Source of the DNA: SB11 sp964584305
Lineage (GTDB): Bacteria; Bacteroidota; Bacteroidia; UBA8524
Direction: 5' to 3'
Assembly: GCA_964584305.1 (NCBI GenBank)
Contig: CAZOZL010000004.1
Location: 124,001-188,000 of the forward strand
DNA: 64,000 nucleotides
Position numbers and translations under genes: made by a program. The notes beneath the pieces are model-generated. The model saw only the letters and a list, made by a program, of their open reading frames with translations, searched no databases and was not told where the DNA came from. Every line of letters begins with the position of its first letter. Position 1 is the stretch's first letter. Shown in pieces: positions 1 through 6,854 of this stretch.

Positions 1-307
1 TTTTTTTAGCATACAAATGCGGATTTTTCGGCTTCTTTTTTTCTTTGTACTTTATTTGGTGGCGCACATCCATTACTGTACCCAGCCTGCTTGATGCATT
101 GGTGGTGGAAGCATTAATATAAGGTGATATATTCTCGAAAATAAAAGTATTATTGCCTGCCTTTAGCTGTACATTTTCAGAGTAATACAGGTTTGCGCCT
201 TTTAGATATACAGTAACAGCATCTAATTTAGCTTTAATGGTTCTGGGTTTTTGTGCTTGAACCACGCTGCAAGTAATAAATAAAATGAGGGTGATAAGTG
301 TTTTCAT
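1..307 (-). CDS. N-terminus of a MuiA-like (DUF4140/DUF4139) secreted protein, cut by the window edge
   Basis: Read on the minus strand from the ATG at 305-307, the frame stays open to base 1. It starts with a signal peptide (MKTLITLILFITCSVVQAQ), followed by the motif AVTVYLKGANLYYSENVQL and then LKAGNNTFIFENISPYINAS. This pattern (VTVY..GA, then a lysine/glycine turn, then an F.N.SP.I..S strand) is the N-terminal domain of the mucoidy-inhibitor-A-like family, known as DUF4140. The family name comes from an overexpression phenotype; the biochemical role is unknown. About 102 codons are visible and the C-terminal domain lies outside the window. The gene is divergent from the sigma-factor operon. 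The family call is by motif memory only. Confidence 0.72.
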   Translation of the reverse strand, partial: MKTLITLILFITCSVVQAQKPRTIKAKLDAVTVYLKGANLYYSENVQLKAGNNTFIFENISPYINASTTNASSRLGTVMDVRHQIKYKEKKKPKNPHLYAKK

Positions 308-330
308 AAATAGAAAAATTTATTTGGTTT

Positions 331-338
331 TATATTTG
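331..338 (+). promoter_or_regulatory. TAnnTTTG -7 box for the sigma-factor operon
   Basis: TATATTTG matches the Bacteroidota primary-sigma -7 consensus exactly and lies about 60 nt before the GTG start of the sigma gene. This would give a leader of about 50 nt. Such boxes also arise by chance in AT-rich DNA, so this is inference. Confidence 0.45.
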
Positions 339-397
339 ATGCAGAAAAGAGTAGAATTACACACACAGCCTCAAAAAAAATAATTTTTTAACTAAAA

Positions 398-1006
398 GTG
401 CCTTTACTGAACAACCACTTATCTGATGAAGAGTTGATAGAACACTATCAAGCTACTGGTGATAAGCAGGCGGTTGGCGAGTTGTTTAAGCGGCATTCAT
501 TAATGTGTTTTGCCGTTTGCAATAAATACTATCGTGATACTGAAAAAGCAAGCGATGCTGCAATGGCAGTTTTTGAGAAACTTTTTACTGATTTACAAAC
601 CCACACCATAAAAAACTTTAAAAGCTGGCTGCATACAGTTTGCAGAAACCATTGCCTAATGCAATTGCGGAAACCCGAAATGCTAATACCATTAGATAAT
701 ATTGCTAATGAAAGTGAGGGTACTTTTATGCAATTTGATGATTTTTTGCATCAAGAAGATAAAGAACAGAAATTACAAGAACTTGAAAAAGCTATGACTT
801 GGCTAAACGATAAACAACGCCAATGTATAAATTTGTTTTACTTGAAAAAAAAAAGCTATAAAGAAATAAGCGAACAAACAGGCTATACCACCAGCGATGT
901 GCGTAGCCAAATACAAAACGGAAAACGAAATTTAAAAGAAACTTTAAAACAAAAAGGCATTACATTTTGTGCTGCCATACTGCTATGTTTACAACACACT
1001 GCATAA
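398..1006 (+). CDS. ECF-type RNA polymerase sigma-70 factor
   Basis: This 202-residue protein has the two-domain layout of extracytoplasmic-function sigma factors. Region 2 lies at about residues 25-90 (ELFKRHSLMCFAVCNKYYRD, then FKSWLHTVCRNHCLMQLRK). Region 4 lies at about residues 125-185, with a helix-turn-helix in LKKKSYKEISEQTGYTTSDV followed by KRNLKETLKQKG. It would direct RNA polymerase to an alternative promoter set. The start must be the GTG at 398: an in-frame TAA lies just upstream and the next methionine falls inside region 2. The next gene overlaps by 22 nt and encodes a membrane protein with an anti-sigma-like head, as expected for a regulator-antiregulator pair. The inducing signal is not visible. 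Confidence 0.9.
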   Translation: MPLLNNHLSDEELIEHYQATGDKQAVGELFKRHSLMCFAVCNKYYRDTEKASDAAMAVFEKLFTDLQTHTIKNFKSWLHTVCRNHCLMQLRKPEMLIPLDNIANESEGTFMQFDDFLHQEDKEQKLQELEKAMTWLNDKQRQCINLFYLKKKSYKEISEQTGYTTSDVRSQIQNGKRNLKETLKQKGITFCAAILLCLQHTA

Positions 1007-2016
1007 ATAACGAGACATGGACACTTTATGCCGCTAACAAATTAGCGGCAAAAGAGTTGGCAATCTTGCAAAAACACGCCAAAACCTGTGAGTTGTGTAG
1101 TGATGTTAAAGATGGTATTGATGCAATGCCCAACCCTGCACTACTTAGCCAAAAAGTAGCCATACTAAACCAAAAAGCAGAGGAATATTTGACCCCGAAA
1201 AAAACTAAAAAAATCGCCCTTTGGTATTGGAGTGCAGCAGCAGTTTTATTACTTTCTGTGGGAATAGGGTGGATGTACACCAAAACTAATTTCACCGATA
1301 AATTAGCCGTGAAAACCAACCCAACTGTTGAAAAAATGGCTAAGGATACACTCACTAAAATACAAGCAAAAAAGAAGCAAGTTGAAATAATACCTAAAAA
1401 AAATGTTGTCCCTAAAAAAGAAAAAACTAAACTAACAACGCAAAGTGAAAATACCGAAACCAATCACAAAAATGCTACTGAAATAGAGCCTCTAAAATTT
1501 AAAAGTACTGATTTTAATAACGACTACGAATTTTTAGAAAAAGCTGACAAAGAGAACATACCTTATACCCCCGCGCCCAATACAGAAATAATAGATACAG
1601 CAGCAAAATGGCGAGTGATGAGCACACGTTCTAATAAAGATATGGCTACAAGGAGTTCCCGAAAAGAGAGAGAACTTCCAGTAGCAGTTCTTAATAACTA
1701 CTTTAGCAATAGTAATATAACTATTGAAAATAGTAGTTTTAATAGGGATGCTATGACATTAATTACCGACTCGCTCAATTATTATGAGGCACTTCAAAAT
1801 TTCAATAAAAAGTTGTTTGCTATATGTATTACAAATCTCGATTCTGTTATAGTAAATACAAACTCTATTTTTTATGAAAAAGCAATGCTTTTAAAAGCAA
1901 AAATATATATCAAACAAAAGAAAAATAAAAAAGCAAAGGAGTTATTAAATGCGGTGCTTCTTATCAATGGAAACCACAAAAAAGAAGCTGAAAAATTATT
2001 AAACACTTTAAAATAG
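985..2016 (+). CDS. putative membrane-anchored anti-sigma factor with C-terminal TPR-like helices
   Basis: The ATG at 985 is preferred over the TTG at 967. The cytoplasmic head contains HAKTCELC, an H-x3-C-x2-C zinc-finger-like motif typical of ZAS anti-sigma domains. One membrane segment follows at about residues 77-97 (LWYWSAAAVLLLSVGIGWMY), then a lysine/threonine-rich periplasmic linker. The C-terminal helices (YYEALQNFNKKLF and AKIYIKQKKNKKAKELL) resemble a TPR pair. The gene overlaps the sigma gene by 22 nt, so translation is probably coupled. I infer that it holds the sigma factor at the inner membrane until a periplasmic signal releases it. No enzymatic motif is visible. Confidence 0.7.
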   Translation: MFTTHCINNETWTLYAANKLAAKELAILQKHAKTCELCSDVKDGIDAMPNPALLSQKVAILNQKAEEYLTPKKTKKIALWYWSAAAVLLLSVGIGWMYTKTNFTDKLAVKTNPTVEKMAKDTLTKIQAKKKQVEIIPKKNVVPKKEKTKLTTQSENTETNHKNATEIEPLKFKSTDFNNDYEFLEKADKENIPYTPAPNTEIIDTAAKWRVMSTRSNKDMATRSSRKERELPVAVLNNYFSNSNITIENSSFNRDAMTLITDSLNYYEALQNFNKKLFAICITNLDSVIVNTNSIFYEKAMLLKAKIYIKQKKNKKAKELLNAVLLINGNHKKEAEKLLNTLK

Positions 2017-2024
2017 TAGCCCCC

Positions 2025-2597
2025 ATGGTTAACGAGTATGTAAACAATGCCCATTTTCAGAAAAAAAATTACACAAAAAAACCTTTGCCACAGGGAGAAT
2101 ACGAAGACTGTGTTTTTACTGAATGTAATTTTGAAGATACAGATTTATTTGAAATAACGTTTGTGGAATGCTCGTTCCAGTATTGCGATTTTAGCAATGC
2201 TAAGTTTCACAAAACAGCATTAAAAGAGGTGATATTTAGTAATTGTAAAATTTTGGGAGTTGATTTTAGCGTCTGCAATCCTTTTTTATTAGACATAGCT
2301 TTTAGTGATTGTCAACTTAACTTAGCATCATTTTATAAGTTAAAACTAAAGGGTACTAAGTTTATCAATTGTACCATGCAAGAAACTGATTTGGTAGAGG
2401 CTAACCTTAGCAATGCCGTTTTTAACAATTCTGATTTAAGAGGTGCCACTTTTGAAAAAACCCTTTTAGAAAAAGCCGATTTTAGAACAGCATATAATTA
2501 TATTTTCGACCCTGACTTGAACCAAATAAAGGGAGCGAAATTTTCTAAAGAAGAAGTGGTGGGCTTACTATCAAAGTATGCCATTAGTATAACATAA
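2025..2597 (+). CDS. pentapeptide-repeat protein
   Basis: The 190 residues are mostly tandem five-residue units of the A(D/N)LXX type, for example CVFTECNFEDTDLFEITF, CDFSNAKF, ADLVEANLSNAVF and SDLRGATF. Such repeats fold into a right-handed quadrilateral beta helix. The tail DPDLNQIKGAKFSKEEV followed by a short helix is common in Qnr/McbG-like pentapeptide proteins that mimic DNA and protect gyrase, but many family members have unknown roles, so gyrase protection is only a possibility. The gene starts 8 nt after the anti-sigma gene on the same strand, so it is probably the third gene of that operon and may belong to the sigma factor's response. There is no signal peptide, so it is probably cytoplasmic. 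Confidence 0.85.
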   Translation: MVNEYVNNAHFQKKNYTKKPLPQGEYEDCVFTECNFEDTDLFEITFVECSFQYCDFSNAKFHKTALKEVIFSNCKILGVDFSVCNPFLLDIAFSDCQLNLASFYKLKLKGTKFINCTMQETDLVEANLSNAVFNNSDLRGATFEKTLLEKADFRTAYNYIFDPDLNQIKGAKFSKEEVVGLLSKYAISIT

Positions 2598-2653
2598 GGG
2601 TACAAAGTGTTTTTTATAAAAGCACTTAGCACAAACCAAGTTTTAAATTTGCT

Positions 2654-2812
2654 TTACGCAACTTGTTTTCGCAAAAAGTTTAGCCTTCTTGCTATCACCT
2701 CCTCATCTATGCTCAAGCTAAATTTTGTTTTAAAATAACGTTGCAATGCCTTGATATCTACTTTCGATTCATGGGCATACTTTCTAAGTGTTTCGCTAAT
2801 TAGGTCTCTCAT
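2654..2812 (-). CDS. small hypothetical protein (52 aa)
   Basis: This short minus-strand frame starts at an ATG (MRDLISETLRKYAHESKV) and ends in RRLNFLRKQVA. A longer version would need a TTG at 2857 and would run through a TG-dinucleotide tract, so I prefer the ATG. The residue mix is protein-like and predicts two or three charged helices, possibly a small helical nucleic-acid-binding or regulatory protein, but no family is recognised. It stands alone between the sigma operon and a gene-free stretch. Confidence 0.4.
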   Translation of the reverse strand: MRDLISETLRKYAHESKVDIKALQRYFKTKFSLSIDEEVIARRLNFLRKQVA

Positions 2813-2857
2813 TGTAAATAGTTTTTTATGTGTGTGTGTGTTGTCAATTATAGTCAA

Positions 2858-3446
2858 ATAATTAAATACTTTGATAGCATTTTCATATATAAGAACGATT
2901 TTTTCTACTAAAATGTTTTACTAAGGTATGTATTAATTTTAAGTTAGAAGTAATAACTTTTAACAAAAAAGTAAAAACATATAAATTTTAGCACTCACAT
3001 TACCTTTTCAGTGTTGATAATTAAGCCTCCTTATTTTATATATAACGTTGGTAATCATCCAAAAGTTTATTTTTTAACAAAAATAAAATAGTAGCGTAGT
3101 AATTATGCACCCTTGCAAGTACAGTTATTTGCCACTTTTAAAGCCCAACGCCCCTTTCTAATAAACAAGTTATAAAAAAAAATGTAAAAGCTATTTTCTC
3201 TTGCTCTTTCTTATAAACAATTAGACGTACTGATTTGTGTAAAGCTAAGACCGTTGCAAGATGAAGACCTTAGCTTTCCTGCCCGCCTGTGATCTTTAAG
3301 CGGGTTGTTTTTACATCTCCCTTAGTCCCTTCCTTTACAAGCCGCAACCCCACAGCAAGGGGGGGGTAGCCACACTTGCTTACTCTACGGTAACTTTAGG
3401 ACAAGCCCGCATAAATGGTAAAGCCAAAAAATATACCGTACTTAGG
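2858..3446. other. gene-free stretch with hairpins and one intergenic repeat copy
   Basis: No convincing protein frame is seen. Two inverted repeats stand out: a 9-bp stem (AAAGCTAAG at 3241-3249 with CTTAGCTTT at 3269-3277), then a GC stem CCCGC/GCGGG at about 3282-3303. A copy of the intergenic repeat of family 3 lies at 3313-3345, and an eight-G run lies near 3359-3367. This stretch could hold a structured RNA or only repeat debris. Confidence 0.5.
3313..3345 (-). repeat. intergenic repeat family 3, copy 1
   Basis: Read on the minus strand it runs GCGGCTTG, AAAGGAAGGGACTAAG, GGAGATGT. It matches the element at 32031-32080 (GCGGCTG, AAAGGAGGGACTAAAG, GGAGGTGT) and more loosely the one at 40814-40862. 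It is non-coding. Confidence 0.6.
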
Positions 3447-4196
3447 CTATTTTCGATATGCCCACACAATATCGTTTTCTACTTTAACTATAAATCCTTT
3501 TTGTGCTAAAAAGTTTACCAAATGGTCTCTGTTTTCACCTTCTTTTTTTCCTAAGTGTGTTTCAATAGAGAGTGCTCCAATTTTTTCCCAAATAGCATTA
3601 TCAATAGTGTATAAAATGCTGTATTCAGAGCCTTCACAGTCTAATTTTAGTAAATCAATTTTTGCTAAACCATACTCATTAATAATATGCTCTAAAGTAG
3701 TAGTTTCTACTTTTAGTGTATCGCTACCTATGCTAGTATCAAAAATACTGGCACTTGTAGTAAAAGAGTCAGTGGCATCGTATTGCAAGGTTATATGTCC
3801 TTTTTCATTGCTTATAGCTTTGTTTATAGGGGTAAAGTCCAAATTTTTATTTTCGGCACTATATTTCTTTAGCAGTGTAAAATTCATTGGCATAGGTTCA
3901 AACGATAGTACCTTAGCCTTAGGGTAGCGCATTAATGAGAATAAAGAAAAATAGCCTACATTAGCACCAATATCAATTATTACAGGATTTTCTACAAACT
4001 GGTTTTTGGGAAATTCTTTATAGTAAATCTCATCTAAAAAACACTCTTTATAGGTTTGTATCATTCGGGCAGGCACAGTAATGTTTAAGCCACTCCTACA
4101 TTTAAAAGTAAGGGCTTCTTTATTTTTTTCAAAATACTTGTACTTATAGTAGCTGCACCAGTTACTATGTGTTTTAATTAAGTTTATCAGCCTCAT
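3447..4196 (-). CDS. FkbM-family SAM-dependent methyltransferase
   Basis: The SAM-binding motif I is clear in PVIIDIGANVGYFSLFSL, followed by the acidic end of strand 2 in KVLSFEPMP. The C-terminal half holds LAKIDLLKLDCEGSEYSIL, the signature of the FkbM family, which O-methylates sugars, lipids or secondary metabolites. The ATG at 4196 is chosen. A GTG at 4265 would add a hydrophobic 23-residue N-terminus (YCLLFVYIWF) and cannot be excluded. The gene is alone, upstream of and divergent from tRNA-Leu, so context does not reveal the substrate. A surface glycan is a reasonable guess, since a glycosyltransferase is encoded at 10.7 kb. Confidence 0.87.
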   Translation of the reverse strand: MRLINLIKTHSNWCSYYKYKYFEKNKEALTFKCRSGLNITVPARMIQTYKECFLDEIYYKEFPKNQFVENPVIIDIGANVGYFSLFSLMRYPKAKVLSFEPMPMNFTLLKKYSAENKNLDFTPINKAISNEKGHITLQYDATDSFTTSASIFDTSIGSDTLKVETTTLEHIINEYGLAKIDLLKLDCEGSEYSILYTIDNAIWEKIGALSIETHLGKKEGENRDHLVNFLAQKGFIVKVENDIVWAYRK

Positions 4197-4330
4197 TTTT
4201 GGCTTAGGTTTATAGTTGGTGAACCAAATATAAACAAATAGGAGACAATAAAAATTATTCAGCACACAAGGTTACTTTAAGGTTAAAAGTACGTTTTTAA
4301 TTAAGTCGAATCTTGAGGAAGAAAAAATAA

Positions 4331-4338
4331 TATATTTG
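4331..4338 (+). promoter_or_regulatory. TAnnTTTG -7 box of the tRNA-Leu gene
   Basis: TATATTTG matches the consensus exactly and ends 10 nt before the mature tRNA 5' end. A TTG at 4313-4315 is placed like the -33 element. This is one of the most convincing promoters in the window because the RNA start is fixed by the tRNA. Confidence 0.75.
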
Positions 4339-4348
4339 CAGTCTACTT

Positions 4349-4429
4349 GCGGTTGTGGTGAAACGGTAGACACGCCACCTTGAGGGGGTGGTGCTTTAGG
4401 GTGTGGGGGTTCAAATCCCCCCAACCGCA
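4349..4429 (+). tRNA. tRNA-Leu (anticodon GAG)
   Basis: The acceptor arms GCGGTTG (4349-4355) and CAACCGC (4422-4428) pair perfectly and are followed by discriminator A at 4429. The D arm carries AAACGGTAGACAC. The anticodon stem CCACC/GGTGG encloses TTGAGGG with anticodon GAG at 4382-4384, which reads CUU and CUC. A long variable region and a T arm GGGGG-TTCAAAT-CCCCC fit a class II leucine tRNA. CCA is not encoded. The length is 81 nt. Confidence 0.95.
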
Positions 4430-4736
4430 CGCAGTAACCTATTGATTAACAAAGATATGTAGATTTAAAAAAGCTAAGAATCCGTTTTGCGACAGTACAA
4501 GCGAAACTAATTTTTTAAAGTAAAACTGAAAATGGGCGAAGCTAACCTAAGAAGCATATCCCGCAATGGCTGTTTGACTTCCCAATGTACTTGCCTACAC
4601 ACTTTTCGCCTTTGCTCAAGATGACAAAGCACGTACTAAAGGCTAAAAGCGAACAACAATAAACGTTCTGCTATTCAGTTGTTTACAAAATATATTTTAT
4701 AGTACACTACGGGTTACAATACTAAATTTTTATGTT
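4430..4736. other. intergenic stretch with degenerate repeat sequence
   Basis: No gene is seen. The stretch holds an inverted copy of the family 2 element (4535-4575) and a copy of the short motif CTAAAGGCTAAAAGC at about 4637-4652, which recurs near 6590, 32130 and 41014. Confidence 0.5.
4535..4575 (-). repeat. intergenic repeat family 2, inverted copy
   Basis: On the minus strand it contains CATTGCGGGATATG followed by CTTCTTAGGTTAGC. The latter 14 nt are identical to 6689-6702, and the whole element parallels the copy at 6673-6712. Confidence 0.6.
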
Positions 4737-6245
4737 TTAAAAAGGCACATCATCAGCACCATCATTCATTTTAGATTGAAGTGTGATAGTTTGGACTCCT
4801 TGGTCTTCGCTAAAACTAAAATCGCCCCCTTGGTTAGGCACTCCAATGCCGTCAATATCCGCAAATTTGGCAAACTCGCCCTGAAAACGAACCCTAAAAT
4901 CTCGTACTGCACCGTGCCTATGTTTTGCCAACATAATTTCTGCTAAACCTTGCGTGGGCATTCCGTCCTCAAACTCTGTTAGCTGGTAATACTCTGGTCT
5001 ATACAAAAACATAACCATGTCCGCATCTTGTTCAATAGACCCTGATTCTCTTAAATCACTTAACATTGGTTTTTTTGTTCCGCCCCTCACCTCTACTGCA
5101 CGACTAAGCTGTGCCAATGCAATAACGGGTACGTGAAGTTCTTTTGCCAACCCTTTTAGCGAGCGCGATATATATCCAATTTCTTGTTCACGGTTGCCTT
5201 GTCCTTTGCTTTCTTCACCCCGCATCAACTGTAAGTAATCAATAATAATCATATCAATACCTTGTTGTGCTTTCAGTCGTCTGCATTTAGCTTTCAGTTC
5301 AAATACAGAAATAGCAGGGGTATCGTCAATAAACATTTTTGCATCAGCCAGTTTGGTAATTTTGCTATTTAGGCGTTCCCATTCTTGGTCGTTTAAATTT
5401 CCGTTACGCATTTTTTGGCTAATAATTTCTGTTTCACCAGATATTAAACGCCCTACCAACTGTTCACTACTCATTTCTAATGAGAATACCGCAATAGATT
5501 TTCCAAAGTCAACCGAGGCATTTCGTGCTACTGTAAGTGCAAATGCTGTTTTACCCATCCCTGGGCGAGCAGCAATAATAATAAGGTCAGATTTTTGCCA
5601 ACCACTCGTCTCTCTATCTAATTCTACAAAACCAGAAGGCACGCCTGTAAGTGTATTTTCGTGTCCTTTAATGCTTTCAAGGTTTTTAATGGCTTTCTTT
5701 AAAATATCTTCAATTTTTACAACATCACGGCTGATAGTGCCTTCGCTCACTTCAAAAATCTTTTGTTGGGCGGTATCCAACAATCCCAGCGCATCTGCCC
5801 CTTCTTCTGATGCTTCACGACCTATTTCGCCACTAATTCTTATTAATTCACGTTGTATATGTTTTTCAGAAATTATGCGAGCGTGGTACTCAACATTTGC
5901 TGCTGATGAGACTCTATTGGTAAGCTGGGTGATATAATATGCCCCTCCAACACTGTCCAATTCACCACTTTTTCTTAACTCATTAGTAACTGTTAAAATA
6001 TCAATAGGGTCGCCACGTTCAAACAAATCTTTACAAACATTGTATATAATTTCGTTTTTAGGGTCGTAAAATGCTTCAGGTTTTAAAATTTCTAAAACTG
6101 CTGTATAGGCATTTTTTTCTAACATCATTGCGCCTAAAACTGCTTCTTCTAAATCAGAAGCATTAGGGGCTATTTTACCACCAAGCAATAGCAATTCTTC
6201 TTTTAGTTGCTTCTTATTTCTATTGATGGTGGTTTGTTTTGTCAT
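4737..6245 (-). CDS. dnaB: replicative DNA helicase DnaB
   Basis: This 502-residue protein is a full-length DnaB. The N-terminal helical domain starts at about residue 27 (ASDLEEAVLGAMMLEKNAY), and a linker follows that binds primase in the family. The RecA-like C-terminal ATPase has Walker A RPGMGKT at about residue 227, ID(D)TPAIS, Walker B MIIIDYLQLM, and the arginine-finger region LSDLRESGSIEQDADMVMFL. It unwinds duplex DNA ahead of the fork as a hexamer. No intein is present. The C-terminus extends past the core with a glycine/acidic tail (NDGADDVPF), as in many Bacteroidota orthologues. The gene is monocistronic with gene-free DNA on both sides. Confidence 0.97.
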   Translation of the reverse strand: MTKQTTINRNKKQLKEELLLLGGKIAPNASDLEEAVLGAMMLEKNAYTAVLEILKPEAFYDPKNEIIYNVCKDLFERGDPIDILTVTNELRKSGELDSVGGAYYITQLTNRVSSAANVEYHARIISEKHIQRELIRISGEIGREASEEGADALGLLDTAQQKIFEVSEGTISRDVVKIEDILKKAIKNLESIKGHENTLTGVPSGFVELDRETSGWQKSDLIIIAARPGMGKTAFALTVARNASVDFGKSIAVFSLEMSSEQLVGRLISGETEIISQKMRNGNLNDQEWERLNSKITKLADAKMFIDDTPAISVFELKAKCRRLKAQQGIDMIIIDYLQLMRGEESKGQGNREQEIGYISRSLKGLAKELHVPVIALAQLSRAVEVRGGTKKPMLSDLRESGSIEQDADMVMFLYRPEYYQLTEFEDGMPTQGLAEIMLAKHRHGAVRDFRVRFQGEFAKFADIDGIGVPNQGGDFSFSEDQGVQTITLQSKMNDGADDVPF

Positions 6246-6610
6246 TGGCTTTGTTTAGGCTTTTGTAAAAAAGGGCTACGAAGATACGTTCATAGCAATC
6301 AAAAAAATACTTAAAGATATAAGTTTCTTAAGTCTCCTTTCTTTATTTGAAACAAAACAAAATACGAGTACTTATTAGGTAGTTATCACCAATTTTTTAA
6401 AATTGTTAATGCTTTGTGTGTATCTCATTCTTCTCTGCTAATACTAAGAGCATTAAAAATGTGAATAAGCCTAATATTTTTTAAAATTTACAGGGTAAGT
6501 ACCAATATTTACCTTTCGCATCAAACTTTTGAATATTAGAATAAGAGCTGTGTGAATAACTGAATATCAGTGTTATTATTAGCTGTTGGCTATTGGCTTT
6601 TAGCCTTTAT

Positions 6611-6640
6611 GTATAGAATAGGCATAAATGCCCATTCGGT
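6611..6640 (+). repeat. intergenic palindromic repeat family 1, copy A
   Basis: The core AGAATAGGCATAAATGCCCATTC is an imperfect palindrome built on GGCAT/ATGCC. It is preceded by TTTATGTAT and followed by GGGCAGGTT, the same parts found in the copies at 11637 and 40871. Confidence 0.65.
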
Positions 6641-6672
6641 TGGGCAGGTTTTGCAAAACCCAGCAACTATTG

Positions 6673-6712
6673 TCATTGCGAGATAACCTTCTTAGGTTAG
6701 CGTGGCAATCTG
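6673..6712 (+). repeat. intergenic repeat family 2
   Basis: It runs CATTGCGAGATAACC to TTCTTAGGTTAGCGTGG and CAATCTG. ATTGC and GCAAT are outer arms and TAACCT/AGGTTA are inner arms, so it can fold as a nested hairpin. An inverted relative lies at 4535-4575. The CATTGCGAG...GCAATCTG frame resembles repeat units I recall from other Bacteroidota genomes. Confidence 0.6.
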
Positions 6713-6854
6713 TAGCCTTGTTCTACTTAAAAAAGAACCTTCACCACAAAATGGGGTGAGGTGCTAAGGAAACAGGCGCAACAACAATATTAAAATATAA
6801 ATTACAGAATAATGCACTACGGGTATAGTTTAATAATACGATATTTGTAATTGC

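Larger units (their letters stand above)
6246..6854. other. 609-nt intergenic region carrying several repeat elements
   Basis: No protein frame is supported. It contains the motif GGCTATTGGCTTTTAGCC at about 6588-6605, a family 1 palindrome (6611-6640), a family 2 element (6673-6712), and a GATATTTG box at 6840-6847, 7 nt before the next ATG. Confidence 0.55.

Noticed and set aside
2829..2842. TG-dinucleotide microsatellite
   Set aside because: It lies upstream of the small 52-aa gene and would be coding only if the less likely TTG start were used.
3359..3367. Run of eight Gs that could be a phase-variable tract
   Set aside because: It is not inside or just upstream of any reading frame I can support.
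3415..3927. Plus-strand 170-codon open frame
   Set aside because: It is antisense to the FkbM methyltransferase gene, and its residues look like a mirror of that gene's codons.
5353..5937. Plus-strand 194-codon open frame
   Set aside because: It lies wholly antisense within dnaB and shows no family signature.
6246..6854. CRISPR-like repetition in the intergenic repeats
   Set aside because: Copies are scattered singly over tens of kilobases, with no regular spacer length, so this is not a CRISPR array.
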